Assembly: GCA_030699825.1 (NCBI GenBank)
Contig: JAUYKV010000017.1
Span: 1 to 64,000, forward strand
Length of the DNA stretch: 64,000 nucleotides
DNA from: Pseudomonas sp.
Lineage (GTDB): Bacteria > Pseudomonadota > Gammaproteobacteria > Pseudomonadales > Pseudomonadaceae
Direction: 5' to 3'
Part shown: one piece after another, positions 10,596 to 20,793 of the stretch
Numbering within the stretch: position 1 is the first letter of the stretch
How the letters are laid out: every line of letters starts with the position of its first letter
Notes under the pieces: generated by a model
Database searches by the model: none
What the model was told of the DNA's origin: nothing
What the model saw: only the letters and a program-made list of their open reading frames with translations
Position numbers and translations under genes: made by a program

Positions 10596-11465
10596 TCAAG
10601 GCTTGGACTTTTCCAGGTAGCGGAAGAAGTCACTGCTCGGATCAAGCACCAGCACATCACGTTTGTCCGCGAAGCTCTCGCGGTAAGCCCTCAGGCTGCG
10701 ATAGAACGAGTAGAACTCCTGGTCCTGGCCATACGCCTTGGAGTAGATGGCCGCCGCCTGGGCATCGCCATCACCGCGCAACTCTTCGGCCTGGCGATAG
10801 GCATCGGCCAACAGCACGCGGCGCTGACGATCGGCATCGGCACGAATACCTTCGCCCAACTCCTTGCCCTTGGCCCGATGCTCGCGCGCCTCACGCTCAC
10901 GCTCGGAGCTCATGCGGTCGAACACGCTACGATTGACCTCTTTCGGCAGATCGATGGCCTTGACCCGCACATCCACCACCTCGATACCCAGCTCACGCTG
11001 GGCGGCACGATTGAGCGAAGCCGTAACGTCCGCCATCAGCGCATCGCGCTCGCCGGATACCGACTCGTGCAGCGTGCGCTTACCGAACTGGTCACGCAGC
11101 GAAGCCTCCAGGCGTCGCGACAGACGCTCGTCGGCGATCTGCTTGATGCCCGAGGTGGCGGTGTAGTAATGCTCGGCATCGAGCACCCGCCACTTGGCGA
11201 AGGCATCGACCATCAGCGCTTTCTTTTCCAGGGTGAGAAAACGTGCGCTGGAAGCGTCCAGGGTCAGCAGGCGCGCATCGAACTTGCGCACCTGATTGAC
11301 GTAAGGAATCTTCACATGCAAACCCGGCTGCACGTCCGGCTGGACGATTCGACCGAACTGCAGCAGCACCGCACGCTCGGTTTGCGCCACGATATAGAAG
11401 CTGTTCCAGGCAACCAACGCCAGGACTACGCCGACAATCAGGGCGATCAGCGATTTATTGCTCAT
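10596..11465 (-). CDS. hflC: HflC, SPFH/band-7 membrane protein
   Basis: 289 aa. One N-terminal membrane anchor (MSNKSLIALIVGVVLALVAW), then the SPFH domain beginning YIVAQTERAVLLQFG, then a charged coiled coil (ERDALMADV to RQAEELRGDGDAQAAAIYSK). HflC with HflK forms the periplasmic cage that encloses and modulates the FtsH protease. The start overlaps the hflK stop by one base (TGATG), so translation is coupled. A terminator follows. Confidence 0.96.
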   Translation of the reverse strand: MSNKSLIALIVGVVLALVAWNSFYIVAQTERAVLLQFGRIVQPDVQPGLHVKIPYVNQVRKFDARLLTLDASSARFLTLEKKALMVDAFAKWRVLDAEHYYTATSGIKQIADERLSRRLEASLRDQFGKRTLHESVSGERDALMADVTASLNRAAQRELGIEVVDVRVKAIDLPKEVNRSVFDRMSSEREREAREHRAKGKELGEGIRADADRQRRVLLADAYRQAEELRGDGDAQAAAIYSKAYGQDQEFYSFYRSLRAYRESFADKRDVLVLDPSSDFFRYLEKSKP

Positions 11466-12619
11466 CAGCGGCTCTCCCTTGTACGCAGCTCAACCTGACG
11501 CGGGTTGCTGCTCGTGCGCGCCCCCAGGTCGGCCGCACCCGCACCTGACACGGCACTGGCGCCAGCACTGCTGCGACCGTCGATCATTTTATCCAGCGGC
11601 AGATAGAGCAGGTTGTTCTGCCCCTTGTCGCCGGTCACCAGCACCTTGCTGGTATTGCTCATCAGTTCCTGCATGGTGTCCAGGTACAAACGCTCCCGCG
11701 TGACTTCCGGCGCCTTGCGGTACTCGGCCACCAACGCAGTAAAGCGATCTGCCTCACCCGTTGCCCGGGAAACCACTTCATCGCGGTAACCACTGGCGTC
11801 CTCGATCAAACGCTGAGCCTGACCACGGGCCTCCGGCACCACGCCGTTGGCATAGGTTTCCGCCTGGTTCTTCTCGCGCTGCTCGTCTTCACGGGCACGG
11901 ATCACGTCATCGAAGGCTTCCTGCACTTCGCGCGGCGCCGCCGCACTCTGCAAGTTGACCTGGGTGACATTGATGCCGGTGCGATAGGTATCGAGGAAGC
12001 GCTGCAAACGATCCCTGACCTCACTGGCCATCAGCTCGCGGCCTTCGGTCAGCACCTGATCCATCTCGGTCGAACCAACCACATGGCGCACGGCGCTGTC
12101 GGTGGCGTGCTGCAAGCTGATTTCCGGCTGATCGACGTTGAGCACGAAATCCTGCAGATTGCTGATCTTGTACTGCACGGTCAGCGGCACCTCGATGATG
12201 TTCTCGTCCTCGGTGAGCATCTGCCCCTGCTTGCTGTAGGCACGCTCGCGGGTGACGTTCGCCTGGAACTTGCGATCGATCGGCGGGAAGTAGATATTCA
12301 GGCCCGGCCCTACGGTCTCGTAGTATTTACCGAAACGCAGCACCACGGCCTGCTCCTGCTCATCGACCACGTAGATCGCGCTGTACAACCAAACGGCTGC
12401 GAGCACGGCCAAGCCGATGAATAACAGGCCGAAACCACCGGCCTTGCCGGCACCGTCGCCACTGCCACGTTTCTTACCGCCACCGAACAGCCCATTGAGG
12501 CTTTCCTGCAGCTTGCGGAAGGCCTCGTCGAGATCCGGCGGCCCCTTGCGATCACCGCCTTTGCGGCCGCCCCAAGGATCCTGATTGTTCGAGTTGCCAC
12601 CCGGCTCATTCCAAGCCAT
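11465..12619 (-). CDS. hflK: HflK, SPFH/band-7 membrane protein
   Basis: 384 aa from the ATG at 12619, preceded by GGAGAG; the longer frame to 12679 lacks support. The hydrophilic Gly/Asn-rich N-terminus (MAWNEPGGNSNNQDPWG) is a hallmark of HflK. It is followed by a membrane helix (GFGLLFIGLAVLAAVWLYSA), the SPFH domain (VDEQEQAVVLRFGKYYETVG) and a coiled-coil tail (EDEQREKNQAETYANGVVPE). Partner of HflC in the FtsH-HflKC complex. It is downstream of hflX with a 96-base gap and coupled to hflC. Confidence 0.96.
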   Translation of the reverse strand: MAWNEPGGNSNNQDPWGGRKGGDRKGPPDLDEAFRKLQESLNGLFGGGKKRGSGDGAGKAGGFGLLFIGLAVLAAVWLYSAIYVVDEQEQAVVLRFGKYYETVGPGLNIYFPPIDRKFQANVTRERAYSKQGQMLTEDENIIEVPLTVQYKISNLQDFVLNVDQPEISLQHATDSAVRHVVGSTEMDQVLTEGRELMASEVRDRLQRFLDTYRTGINVTQVNLQSAAAPREVQEAFDDVIRAREDEQREKNQAETYANGVVPEARGQAQRLIEDASGYRDEVVSRATGEADRFTALVAEYRKAPEVTRERLYLDTMQELMSNTSKVLVTGDKGQNNLLYLPLDKMIDGRSSAGASAVSGAGAADLGARTSSNPRQVELRTRESR

Positions 12620-12715
12620 AGCGCTCTCCATCAAATAAAGCAAAGACGCGCCCACGGCGCGCCGACCAATGCTACCCAATGCCAGCCATCAGCGGCAAAG
12701 CCACTGTCGCAGGCT

Positions 12716-14017
12716 TTATTGCAAAGTGTGTTGCTCGATAAATTCCAACGGCTTCAATCCTGCCCGGGTGACCATTCGATTCAGCTCGATCCGCGGCAGG
12801 CGCACGGCCAACAAACTGCTGCCGTCCTCGGTATGCTCCTCGCTTTGCACTGCGCCCAAGGCAAAAAATTGCGCACGCAGCCGCGCCAGACCCTGCGGCA
12901 ACTGCAATGTAGCGATAAACAGATCATCACCCAACAACTCGGCAATGGCCTGCTTCAACAAGGGCAGGCCACGTCCGTCACGGGCAGACAACCAGACCCG
13001 CTGCGGCTTGCCGTCGGCGTCGCGCTGAATTTGCGGTTCGACCCCCTCGAGCAGATCAAGCTTGTTGTAGACCTCGAGCAACGGCAATTCATGCGCGCCG
13101 ATCTCACCCAACACCGCCATGACCTGCTCGATCTGCTGGTCACGCTCGGGTTCATGCGCATCGATCACATGCAGGAGCAAGTCGGAATTGCTCGACTCTT
13201 CCAGGGTCGCGCGAAAGGCCTCGACCAATTTATGCGGCAGGTGACGGATAAAGCCCACGGTATCGGCCAGCACCACCGGCCCCAGATCGTCCAACTCAAG
13301 ACGACGCAGGGTCGGATCCAGGGTGGCGAACAGCTGATCGGCGGCGTAAACATCGGATTCGGTCAGGGCATTGAACAGGGTCGACTTGCCGGCGTTGGTA
13401 TAGCCGACCAGGGACACCGAAGGGATATCCGCGCGCCTGCGCCCGCGCCGGGCCTGTTCGCGCTGGCTGCGCACCTTCTCCAGCTTCTGCTTGATCTGGC
13501 GAATGCGCACCCGCAGCAGACGACGGTCGGTTTCCAGCTGAGTCTCACCCGGGCCGCGCAGACCGATACCGCCCTTCTGCCGCTCCAGGTGGGTCCAGCC
13601 ACGCACCAGCCGGGTGCTCAGGTGATCCAGCTGGGCCAGTTCGACCTGCAGCTTGCCTTCGTGAGTGCGCGCGCGCTGAGCGAAAATATCGAGAATCAGC
13701 CCGGTTCGATCCAGCACCCGGCACTCGAAAACCCGCTCGAGGTTACGCTCCTGACTGGGCGTGAGAACGTGATTGAAGATCACCAGATCGGCCTCGAGCA
13801 CCTTGACCTGATCGCGCAACTCCGCGACCTTGCCACTGCCAATCAGGTATTTCGCCGTCAGCCGATTACTCGGCACGCTAAGGAAGGCCACCGCGTCAGC
13901 CCCGGCCGAGATGGCCAGTTCCTGAAACTCTTGCGGATCTTCGCGCGCCGCGGAGTCTTGACCGTCCAGATGAACCAGGACGGCCCGCTCACCCCCTTCA
14001 TGGCGCTCGAAGAACAA
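12716..14017 (-). CDS. hflX: Ribosome-associated GTPase HflX
   Basis: 433 aa. An N-terminal HflX domain (MFFERHEGGERAVLVHLDGQ, later LTPSQERNLERVFECRVLDR and GRGPGETQLETDRR-type GLRGPGETQLETDRR) is followed by the GTPase domain with G1 GYTNAGKSTL, G3 DTVGFI and G4 NKLDLL. HflX splits stalled or heat-damaged 70S ribosomes. The start is a TTG at 14017 with a perfect AGGAGG 5 bases upstream, right after the hfq stop (14 bases). That fixes the start despite the rare codon. Confidence 0.96.
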   Translation of the reverse strand: MFFERHEGGERAVLVHLDGQDSAAREDPQEFQELAISAGADAVAFLSVPSNRLTAKYLIGSGKVAELRDQVKVLEADLVIFNHVLTPSQERNLERVFECRVLDRTGLILDIFAQRARTHEGKLQVELAQLDHLSTRLVRGWTHLERQKGGIGLRGPGETQLETDRRLLRVRIRQIKQKLEKVRSQREQARRGRRRADIPSVSLVGYTNAGKSTLFNALTESDVYAADQLFATLDPTLRRLELDDLGPVVLADTVGFIRHLPHKLVEAFRATLEESSNSDLLLHVIDAHEPERDQQIEQVMAVLGEIGAHELPLLEVYNKLDLLEGVEPQIQRDADGKPQRVWLSARDGRGLPLLKQAIAELLGDDLFIATLQLPQGLARLRAQFFALGAVQSEEHTEDGSSLLAVRLPRIELNRMVTRAGLKPLEFIEQHTLQ

Positions 14018-14031
14018 TACGACCTCCTAAA

Positions 14032-14313
<282 letters not shown>

Positions 14314-14394
14314 TCAATAATTAATAGTTTTAGTAAGACAATAAACAACTTCAGGCCGCCATACCCCCAAGGATAGACGGCCAATGGCAAGGTC

Positions 14395-15369
14395 TCAGGT
14401 CAATATGGAGTCCGCTGCCAGGTATTTCAAGGCACGCGGCAAATTGTCACGAGCCAGGCTATCCAGCCAGTGCACATCGGCCCAACTGCGCAACCAGGTA
14501 AACTGTCTTTTGGCCAGCTGCCGCGTGGCAATGATGCCACGCTCGCGCATCTGCGCCTCGCTCAGATTACCTTCGAGAAAATCCCATACCTGGCGATAAC
14601 CCACCGCTCGTATAGACGGCAATCGCGGATGCAGGTCACTTCTCTGTCGCAGGCGTTCGACCTCCTCGACAAAGCCTTGTTCCAGCATCGCCTGAAATCG
14701 TTGCGCAATCCGCGCATGCAACATCTGCCGCTGCGCCGGAGCGATGGCCAGGTGCGCGACAGTATAAGGGAATTGCCCCGCAGCGGATGCGCCCATCAGC
14801 TGATTTTGTTCGGCCTGGCGCTGACGGTGCGCGGTCATGCTCAAACCGCTGACGCGGTAGACCTCCAGGGCCCGAACCAGGCGCTGCGGGTCATTGGGAT
14901 GGATGCGCGCCGCGGACTCGGGATCGACCGCCTGCAGCTCGCGGTGCAGGGCCTGCCAGCCTTCGGCCTGGGCGCGCCCTTCCAGCTCGGCGCGTACCTG
15001 CGGATCGGCGCCGGGCATATCGGCCAGCCCCTCGAGCAACGTCTTGTAATACAGCATGGTGCCGCCGACCAGCAGCGGGATGCGCCCGCGCGCGCTGATC
15101 TCGGCCATCGCCGCCAGGGCGTCGGCACGAAACTCGGCGGCCGAATAACTCTCGGCCGGGTCGCGAATGTCGATCAGGCGATGGGGAAACTCGGCCAGAG
15201 TGGCTTTATCGGGTTTGGCGGTGCCGATGTCCATGCCGCGATAGATCAAGGCCGAGTCGACACTGATCAGCTCGCACGGCAGCACCCGCGCCAGCTCGAG
15301 GGCCAGATCGGTCTTGCCGGCGGCGGTAGGCCCCATCAGGAAAATTGCCGGAGGCAGGCGTTCGGACAT
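14395..15369 (-). CDS. miaA: tRNA dimethylallyltransferase MiaA
   Basis: 324 aa from the ATG at 15369 (a TTG two codons upstream is possible). MiaA transfers dimethylallyl to N6 of A37 in tRNAs reading UNN codons. The P-loop GPTAAGKT is near the N-terminus, with [39 protein letters not shown] and [12 protein letters not shown] following, all family motifs. It lies upstream of hfq (102 bases) and downstream of mutL (about 100 bases). The mutL-miaA gap holds a GTGAAAA repeat immediately before this start, so the ribosome-binding region is weak. Confidence 0.96.
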   Translation of the reverse strand: MSERLPPAIFLMGPTAAGKTDLALELARVLPCELISVDSALIYRGMDIGTAKPDKATLAEFPHRLIDIRDPAESYSAAEFRADALAAMAEISARGRIPLLVGGTMLYYKTLLEGLADMPGADPQVRAELEGRAQAEGWQALHRELQAVDPESAARIHPNDPQRLVRALEVYRVSGLSMTAHRQRQAEQNQLMGASAAGQFPYTVAHLAIAPAQRQMLHARIAQRFQAMLEQGFVEEVERLRQRSDLHPRLPSIRAVGYRQVWDFLEGNLSEAQMRERGIIATRQLAKRQFTWLRSWADVHWLDSLARDNLPRALKYLAADSILT

Positions 15370-15382
15370 CGTCAATATTTCT

Positions 15383-15433
15383 CAGAGGTTGTGAAAATAT
15401 CGAGCGTCGTCGCGAGAGTTTTTTTCACAAGCT
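15383..15433. repeat. GTGAAAA palindromic repeat, family A, copy 1
   Basis: CAGAGGTTGTGAAAATATCG on the left and a TTTTTTTCACAAGCTC half-arm on the right flank a short spacer (GTCGTCGCGAGAG). The same left arm recurs at 43731, 46461-46489 (inverted), 50212 and 59345. It fills most of the mutL-miaA gap. Confidence 0.75.
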
Positions 15434-15470
15434 CGCAGTGTGGCGCGAACGCCACTCGCCCGCAGCCCGA

Positions 15471-17342
15471 TCAGCGACCACGCAGGAACAGCTTATCCAG
15501 ATCATCCATGCCCAACTGGGTCCAGGTCGGCCGACCATGGTTGCACTGGCCGCTGCGCTCGGTGTGCTCCATGTCGCGCAGCAGGGCATTCATTTCCGGC
15601 AGGCTCAGGCGTCGATTGGCGCGTATCGCGCCGTGACAGGCCATGGTCCCGAGCAACTCGTTGAGGTGCGCCTGGATCCGGTCGCTGGTACCGTACTCGA
15701 GCAGATCGGCCAGCACATCCGCCACCAACCGATTAGCCTCGGCCTGTTTGAGCAGCGCGGGAATCTGCCGGATCGCCAGGCTTTCCGGGCCCAGACGTTG
15801 CAACTCGAAGCCCAGGCGCTGGAACCAGGCCGCATGTTCCTCGGCGCAATCCGCCTCACGCTGGCTGACGACCAGCGACTCGGGCACCAGCAATGGCTGG
15901 CCACGCAGGCCCTCGCTGGCCATGGCGACCTTCAGTCGTTCGTAGGTGATGCGCTCGTGCGCCGCATGCATGTCGACCAGCACCAGCCCCTGCACGTTCT
16001 CGGCGAGGATATACACGCCCTTGAGCTGGGCGACGGCATAACCAAGCGGCGGCACATCGCCCTGGGCCTCGGGCAAACCGACCGGGCTCGCCGGCAGCGG
16101 TGAAAAGAACTCGCGGTAGGCGCCCTGCGCCTCGGCCGCAGGCACTCCGCCCGGCGACCGCTGGCCCTGATAACCGGCTCCCGGCGAGCGCCAGACCGAC
16201 TCGTGCGGCGTCGGTTCGAGCAAACTGGCGGCCAGGCCGATCTCGCCCTGCGGGCCGAACTCACCGGCCGCCTGCCCCGTCGGCGCCAGCATGCCGCTCA
16301 CCGCTGCCGGCGCGGCCAGTTGATCCTCCGGACGCACATCGCCCAGGGCGCGATGCAGGGTGCCGTAGAGGAAGTCATGGACCATGCGCCCGTCGCGAAA
16401 GCGTACTTCGTGCTTGGTCGGGTGCACGTTGACATCGACCACCGCGGGGTCGATCTCCAGAAACAGCACGAAGGTCGGATGACGGCCATTGAACAGCACG
16501 TCGCGATAGGCCTGGCGCACCGCATGGGCGACCAGCTTGTCGCGCACCGTGCGCCCGTTGACGAAGAAATGCTGCAGATCGGCCTGGCTGCGCGAGAAGG
16601 TCGGCAAGCCGACCCAGCCCCACAGGCGCAGGCCATTGCGCTCGACCTCGATGGGCAACGCCTGCTCGAGAAAGGCCGCTCCGCAGACCGCCGCCACCCG
16701 CCGCGCGCGGCTGACATCGTCATGCGCCTCGTGCAAGCCGAGCACGGTCTTGCCGTTATGGCGCAGGTGAAAGGCCACGTCGAAACGCGCCAGCGCCAGG
16801 CGCTTGATGACTTCCTGCAGGTGATCGAATTCGGTTTTTTCGGTCTTGAGGAACTTGCGCCGCGCCGGGGTATTGAAGAACAGGTCGCGCACTTCCACCG
16901 AGGTGCCCACCGGGTGCGCCGCCGGCTGCACCCGCGGCTGCATGTCGCGACCTTCGGTTTCCACCTGCCAGGCCTGCTCGGCATCGGCCGTGCGCGAGGT
17001 CAGGGTCAGGCGCGCGACCGAACTGATCGAGGCCAGGGCCTCGCCGCGAAACCCCAGGCTCATCACCTGCTCGAGGTCTTCGAGTTCACGGATCTTGCTG
17101 GTGGCATGCCGGGCCAACGCCAGCGGCAGATCGTCCGCAGCAATACCGCCACCGTCGTCGCGCACCCGCAGCAGCTTGACCCCGCCCTGTTCGACATCCA
17201 CCTCGATGCGCCGGGCGCCGGAGTCCAGGCTGTTTTCGAGCAACTCCTTGATCACCGAAGCAGGCCGCTCGACCACCTCACCGGCGGCGATCTGGTTGGC
17301 CAGGCGCGGACTCAATAACTGGATACGCACATCACTACTCAT
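15471..17342 (-). CDS. mutL: DNA mismatch repair protein MutL
   Basis: 623 aa. N-terminal GHKL ATPase: [32 protein letters not shown] and [13 protein letters not shown]. The transducer domain contains [11 protein letters not shown]. After a Pro/Gly/Ala-rich linker (about 340-430) comes the C-terminal dimerisation and endonuclease domain, with [12 protein letters not shown] (the DQHA(X)2E(X)4E metal motif with Met for Gln), [11 protein letters not shown] and CNHGRPTW. MutL couples MutS mismatch recognition to strand incision. Its start overlaps the amiB stop by 4 bases (ATGA); amiB-mutL-miaA-hfq is the conserved order. Confidence 0.97.
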   Translation of the reverse strand: MSSDVRIQLLSPRLANQIAAGEVVERPASVIKELLENSLDSGARRIEVDVEQGGVKLLRVRDDGGGIAADDLPLALARHATSKIRELEDLEQVMSLGFRGEALASISSVARLTLTSRTADAEQAWQVETEGRDMQPRVQPAAHPVGTSVEVRDLFFNTPARRKFLKTEKTEFDHLQEVIKRLALARFDVAFHLRHNGKTVLGLHEAHDDVSRARRVAAVCGAAFLEQALPIEVERNGLRLWGWVGLPTFSRSQADLQHFFVNGRTVRDKLVAHAVRQAYRDVLFNGRHPTFVLFLEIDPAVVDVNVHPTKHEVRFRDGRMVHDFLYGTLHRALGDVRPEDQLAAPAAVSGMLAPTGQAAGEFGPQGEIGLAASLLEPTPHESVWRSPGAGYQGQRSPGGVPAAEAQGAYREFFSPLPASPVGLPEAQGDVPPLGYAVAQLKGVYILAENVQGLVLVDMHAAHERITYERLKVAMASEGLRGQPLLVPESLVVSQREADCAEEHAAWFQRLGFELQRLGPESLAIRQIPALLKQAEANRLVADVLADLLEYGTSDRIQAHLNELLGTMACHGAIRANRRLSLPEMNALLRDMEHTERSGQCNHGRPTWTQLGMDDLDKLFLRGR

Positions 17343-18757
17343 GGCTGAGCCGCCAGCGCCGTGGCCGGGATCTGCAGGGTCTGGCCGACCTTGATCAGGT
17401 CGGAGCGCAGCGAATTGGCGCTGCGCAGGGCGCCAAGGCTGACCTGATAACGCAGGGCGATCAACGCCAGGCTCTCGCCGGAGCTGACCACGTGCTCGCG
17501 CGGGCCCTGGACAATCTTGCCATTATCGCGCTGCCAGGCGAGGTAGCTGCCGGGCGGCGGGTTCTGTTGGAAGAACTGCCGCACGCCAGTCACGATGGAG
17601 CGCGCCAGCGCCTGCTGGTGGCTGGCGCTGGCCAGTTTGCGGGCTTCCTGGGGATTGGAGATAAACCCGGTCTCGACCAGGATCGACGGCATGTCCGGCG
17701 ATTTGAGCACCATGAAACCGGCCTGCTCGACCCGGCGCTTATGCAGCGGGGTGATGCGTCCCATATTGCTCAATACCTTGTTGCCGACATTCAGGCTGGA
17801 CGACAGCGACGCGGTCATCGACAGATCCAGCAACACCCCGGCCAGCATGCGGTCCTTGTCGTCCAGGCTGACATTACCGGCGCCGCCGATCAGGTCCGAC
17901 TGGTTCTCCGAGTCGGCCAGCCAGCGCGCCGTCTCCGAGGTGGCGCCGCGATCCGACAGGGCATACACCGAAGCGCCAAAGGCCGCCGCCCGCGGCGCCG
18001 CATCGGCATGAATCGAGACGAACAGATCGGCGCCCTTCTTGCGTGCGATGTCGGTACGCTTGCGCAAGGGGATGAAATAGTCGCCGGTGCGCACCAACTC
18101 GCCGCGAAAGCCCTTCTCGGCGTTGATCTGACGCTGCAGTTCCTTGGCGATGGCCAGGGTCACGTGCTTCTCGAACTGGCCCTTGACCGGCGACAGCGCG
18201 CCTGGGTCTTCGCCACCGTGACCGGCATCGATGGCGATGACGATATCGCGCTTGCCACCGGGCACCGGGGTCAGCTTGGCTGGCACCCGGGTCGGCGTGA
18301 CCGGCACAGGCGGTGCGCTGGTCACTTGGGTCACAGGCAGACGGGGAGCAGCACCCGCCTCCTGATCGAACAGATCGACCACCAGGCGATGGCCGTATTG
18401 CTGATTGGGCGCCAACATGAAGCTCTTGGGCGTAACCTGCGCCGACAGGTCGATCACCACCCGCAGATCTTCGGGCGAGCGTTGCGCCGAACGCATACCG
18501 GTAATCGGCGTATTGCTCAACGCCAGGTTATCGAACCGGGTCGCCAGCTTGGCGCCACTGACATCGATGACGATGCGGTTCGGCGCCGTGAGGGTAAAGA
18601 CACTGTGCTGCACCGGGCCGGACAGGTCGAACACCAGGCGCGTATTGTCCGGCGCCCGCCACAGCCTGACGCTGCGCACATCCGAAGCGGCGAAAACCTC
18701 GACAGCCAGCGCCGCCAGTACCACTCCAACCGCAATGAAACGCGCGCCTATGCGCAT
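17339..18757 (-). CDS. amiB: N-acetylmuramoyl-L-alanine amidase AmiB with LysM
   Basis: 472 aa from the ATG at 18757, which begins a signal peptide ([20 protein letters not shown] ending VFA). Next come an AMIN domain (about 30-130), the Amidase_3 zinc hydrolase domain with the zinc/catalytic motifs [20 protein letters not shown] and VETGFISN, and a C-terminal LysM domain ([20 protein letters not shown] to VGQTLQIP). It cuts the peptide stem from murein during septum splitting. The frame extends 130 codons upstream but that overlaps tsaE and has no signal peptide logic. It is coupled to mutL by a 4-base overlap. Confidence 0.96.
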   Translation of the reverse strand: MRIGARFIAVGVVLAALAVEVFAASDVRSVRLWRAPDNTRLVFDLSGPVQHSVFTLTAPNRIVIDVSGAKLATRFDNLALSNTPITGMRSAQRSPEDLRVVIDLSAQVTPKSFMLAPNQQYGHRLVVDLFDQEAGAAPRLPVTQVTSAPPVPVTPTRVPAKLTPVPGGKRDIVIAIDAGHGGEDPGALSPVKGQFEKHVTLAIAKELQRQINAEKGFRGELVRTGDYFIPLRKRTDIARKKGADLFVSIHADAAPRAAAFGASVYALSDRGATSETARWLADSENQSDLIGGAGNVSLDDKDRMLAGVLLDLSMTASLSSSLNVGNKVLSNMGRITPLHKRRVEQAGFMVLKSPDMPSILVETGFISNPQEARKLASASHQQALARSIVTGVRQFFQQNPPPGSYLAWQRDNGKIVQGPREHVVSSGESLALIALRYQVSLGALRSANSLRSDLIKVGQTLQIPATALAAQP

Positions 18758-18779
18758 ACCCGACCCCATTTTGTTTTGA

Positions 18780-19247
18780 TCATGCCCCGGAGGCCAAAGC
18801 GGCACACCAGGTTTTGCCGCGCTCGCCTTGCGCCCGCAGATGCAGGGCTCGACCGGACGCTTGCGCGGTAATGGTAATGTCCATGTCGGCCTTTGGCAAA
18901 ACGCCCGCGCCACGTTCCGGCCACTCGACCAGGCACAAGGCATCGCCCTCGAAGTAGTCGCGGATTCCCAGGTACTCCAGTTCCTCCGGGTCGACCAGGC
19001 GATACAGATCGAAATGAAACACCCGAACCGCGTCGATCTCGTATGGCTCGACCAGGGTGAAGGTCGGACTCTTGACCGCCCCGGCGTGGCCCAGACCGCG
19101 AATGATCCCGCGCGACAGGGTGGTTTTCCCCGCCCCCAGATCGCCATGCAGATAGATCACCCCACGCCCGCCACTGACCTCGGCGATACGCGCGCCCAGG
19201 ATCAGCATCGCCGACTCATCGGCGGCATACAGCTCTAATTCGGACAA
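18780..19247 (-). CDS. tsaE: TsaE, ATPase for tRNA t6A modification
   Basis: 155 aa when started at the TTG at 19247, about 8 bases after GGGAG; no good ATG exists nearby and the upstream extension runs into nnr. P-loop [14 protein letters not shown], then [19 protein letters not shown] and the VEWPERG motif identify TsaE, which with TsaB, TsaD and TsaC makes the threonylcarbamoyl-A37 modification. The start overlaps the end of nnr by 13 bases, and amiB follows after 22 bases, so nnr-tsaE-amiB-mutL-miaA-hfq can be one long transcript. Confidence 0.93.
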   Translation of the reverse strand: MSELELYAADESAMLILGARIAEVSGGRGVIYLHGDLGAGKTTLSRGIIRGLGHAGAVKSPTFTLVEPYEIDAVRVFHFDLYRLVDPEELEYLGIRDYFEGDALCLVEWPERGAGVLPKADMDITITAQASGRALHLRAQGERGKTWCAALASGA

Positions 19248-20734
19248 ACCGACTGCTCCCGCAACAATTGACGAATGGCGGCGCACAGATCGCTCGCCGC
19301 CAACCCACAGCCCTGTTCGGCCAGACGCTCGCCGGCACTTGCATGCAGCCAGACCGCCAGACTGGCCGCCGCCATCGCCGGCAAACCTTGGGCCAGCAAC
19401 GCACCAATCAGGCCGGCCAGCACATCGCCCAAACCGGCGCCGGCCATGGCCGGGTGACCGCGATCACAGAGCAACAGCTGCCCGGTAGTGTCGGTCACCA
19501 GCGTGCCCGCGCCCTTGAGCACGCACACCGCCTGGTAGCGCAGGGCCAAGGCTCGCGCCGCTGCCGGACGGTCAACCTGCACCTCGGCGCTACTGATACC
19601 CAGCAAGCGCGCGGCTTCACCCGGATGCGGGGTGATCACGCCGCCAGCCGGCATCTTGACCGCACCCGCGGCCAGCAGGTTCAAGGCATCGGCATCCCAC
19701 ACCTGCGGCGCCTCGGTGATCGCCGCCAGCGACAGCAGACTGCGCCCCCAGGCACCTTGCCCCAGGCCAGGCCCGACCACCCAGACGCTGGCCGCGGCGC
19801 CCAGCGCCAGTAGCTGATTGGCCGAGGCCACGGCGGCGCTCATCACCTCGGGCACGCGCGCCTGCGCCGCGGCCAGGTGCTCGCCGCGGGTCGCCAGGGA
19901 AACCATCCCGGCGCCGCTGCGCAAAGCGCTCTGCGCCGCCAACAGGGCGGCGCCGGCCAAGCCGCGATCGCCGCCGACCACCAGCACATGGCCCAACTGC
20001 CCCTTGTGCACGGTGCGCGGCCGCGCCGCCATGCGCGGCACATTGGTCCCGGCCAGCCGCTGCGCCAGGCAAGCCTGCGCAGCGACCAGCGCCGGCTCGG
20101 CCCGCAGGTCATCGAACAGCAGCTCACCCACCCAATCCGCCGCCACCCCGGTGAACAGCCCCAGCTTCAGGCCGATCAGGGTCACCGTCAGTTGCGCACG
20201 CACGGCCACCCCCAGTACCTGACCGCTGTCGGCACACAGGCCCGAGGGAATATCCACAGCCAGTACCGGCAGGCCGCTGGCATTGAGCAGGCGAATCGCC
20301 TGGGCATAGGGCTCGCGCACCGCGCCGCTGAGGCCGGTACCAAGCAGTGCATCGAGCACCACACCGCTCAGCTCGGCGCACTCGCTCCAGGGCTGGACAA
20401 TCACGCCGGCGGCCTGCGCCTCGTCGCGCGCCTGCGCCGCATCACCCTGCAGCTGCAGCGGATCGCCCACGGCCAGCAGCCGCACCTGCCAGCCGGCACG
20501 CAGCGCCAGGGCCGCCACCAGGTATCCGTCACCGGCATTGTTGCCGCGCCCGGCCAACACCGTCAGCATTCCGACATCCGGCCAACGACGGCGCAGCGCC
20601 CGCCAGATGGCATGGGCGGCGCGGCTCATCAACTCGAAACCCGGGGTACCGGCAGCGATCAGGCGGGCATCCAGCTCGCGCACCTGGGCGGCGCTGTATA
20701 AAGCGAGGGGAAGATTGTCTGGCAATTGCGGCAT
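19235..20734 (-). CDS. nnr: Bifunctional NAD(P)H-hydrate epimerase / ADP-dependent dehydratase
   Basis: 499 aa from the ATG at 20734 (the open frame continues 25 codons upstream into the queG promoter region). The N-terminal YjeF_N epimerase half contains [18 protein letters not shown] and [12 protein letters not shown]. The C-terminal ribokinase-like dehydratase half contains [30 protein letters not shown] and the [10 protein letters not shown] active-site loop. It repairs hydrated NADH and NADPH. Divergent from queG with a 59-base gap; overlaps tsaE by 13 bases, the standard gammaproteobacterial pairing. Confidence 0.95.
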   Translation of the reverse strand: MPQLPDNLPLALYSAAQVRELDARLIAAGTPGFELMSRAAHAIWRALRRRWPDVGMLTVLAGRGNNAGDGYLVAALALRAGWQVRLLAVGDPLQLQGDAAQARDEAQAAGVIVQPWSECAELSGVVLDALLGTGLSGAVREPYAQAIRLLNASGLPVLAVDIPSGLCADSGQVLGVAVRAQLTVTLIGLKLGLFTGVAADWVGELLFDDLRAEPALVAAQACLAQRLAGTNVPRMAARPRTVHKGQLGHVLVVGGDRGLAGAALLAAQSALRSGAGMVSLATRGEHLAAAQARVPEVMSAAVASANQLLALGAAASVWVVGPGLGQGAWGRSLLSLAAITEAPQVWDADALNLLAAGAVKMPAGGVITPHPGEAARLLGISSAEVQVDRPAAARALALRYQAVCVLKGAGTLVTDTTGQLLLCDRGHPAMAGAGLGDVLAGLIGALLAQGLPAMAAASLAVWLHASAGERLAEQGCGLAASDLCAAIRQLLREQSVCPN

Positions 20735-20793
20735 GCGTCGGCTCCGATGTCTGGCAGAATTATACCCACCTCCGCCCCGGTTACCCGCCCCAT

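Noticed and set aside
18758..19147. 130-residue N-terminal extension of AmiB
   Set aside because: It would overlap tsaE in another frame and bury the signal peptide.
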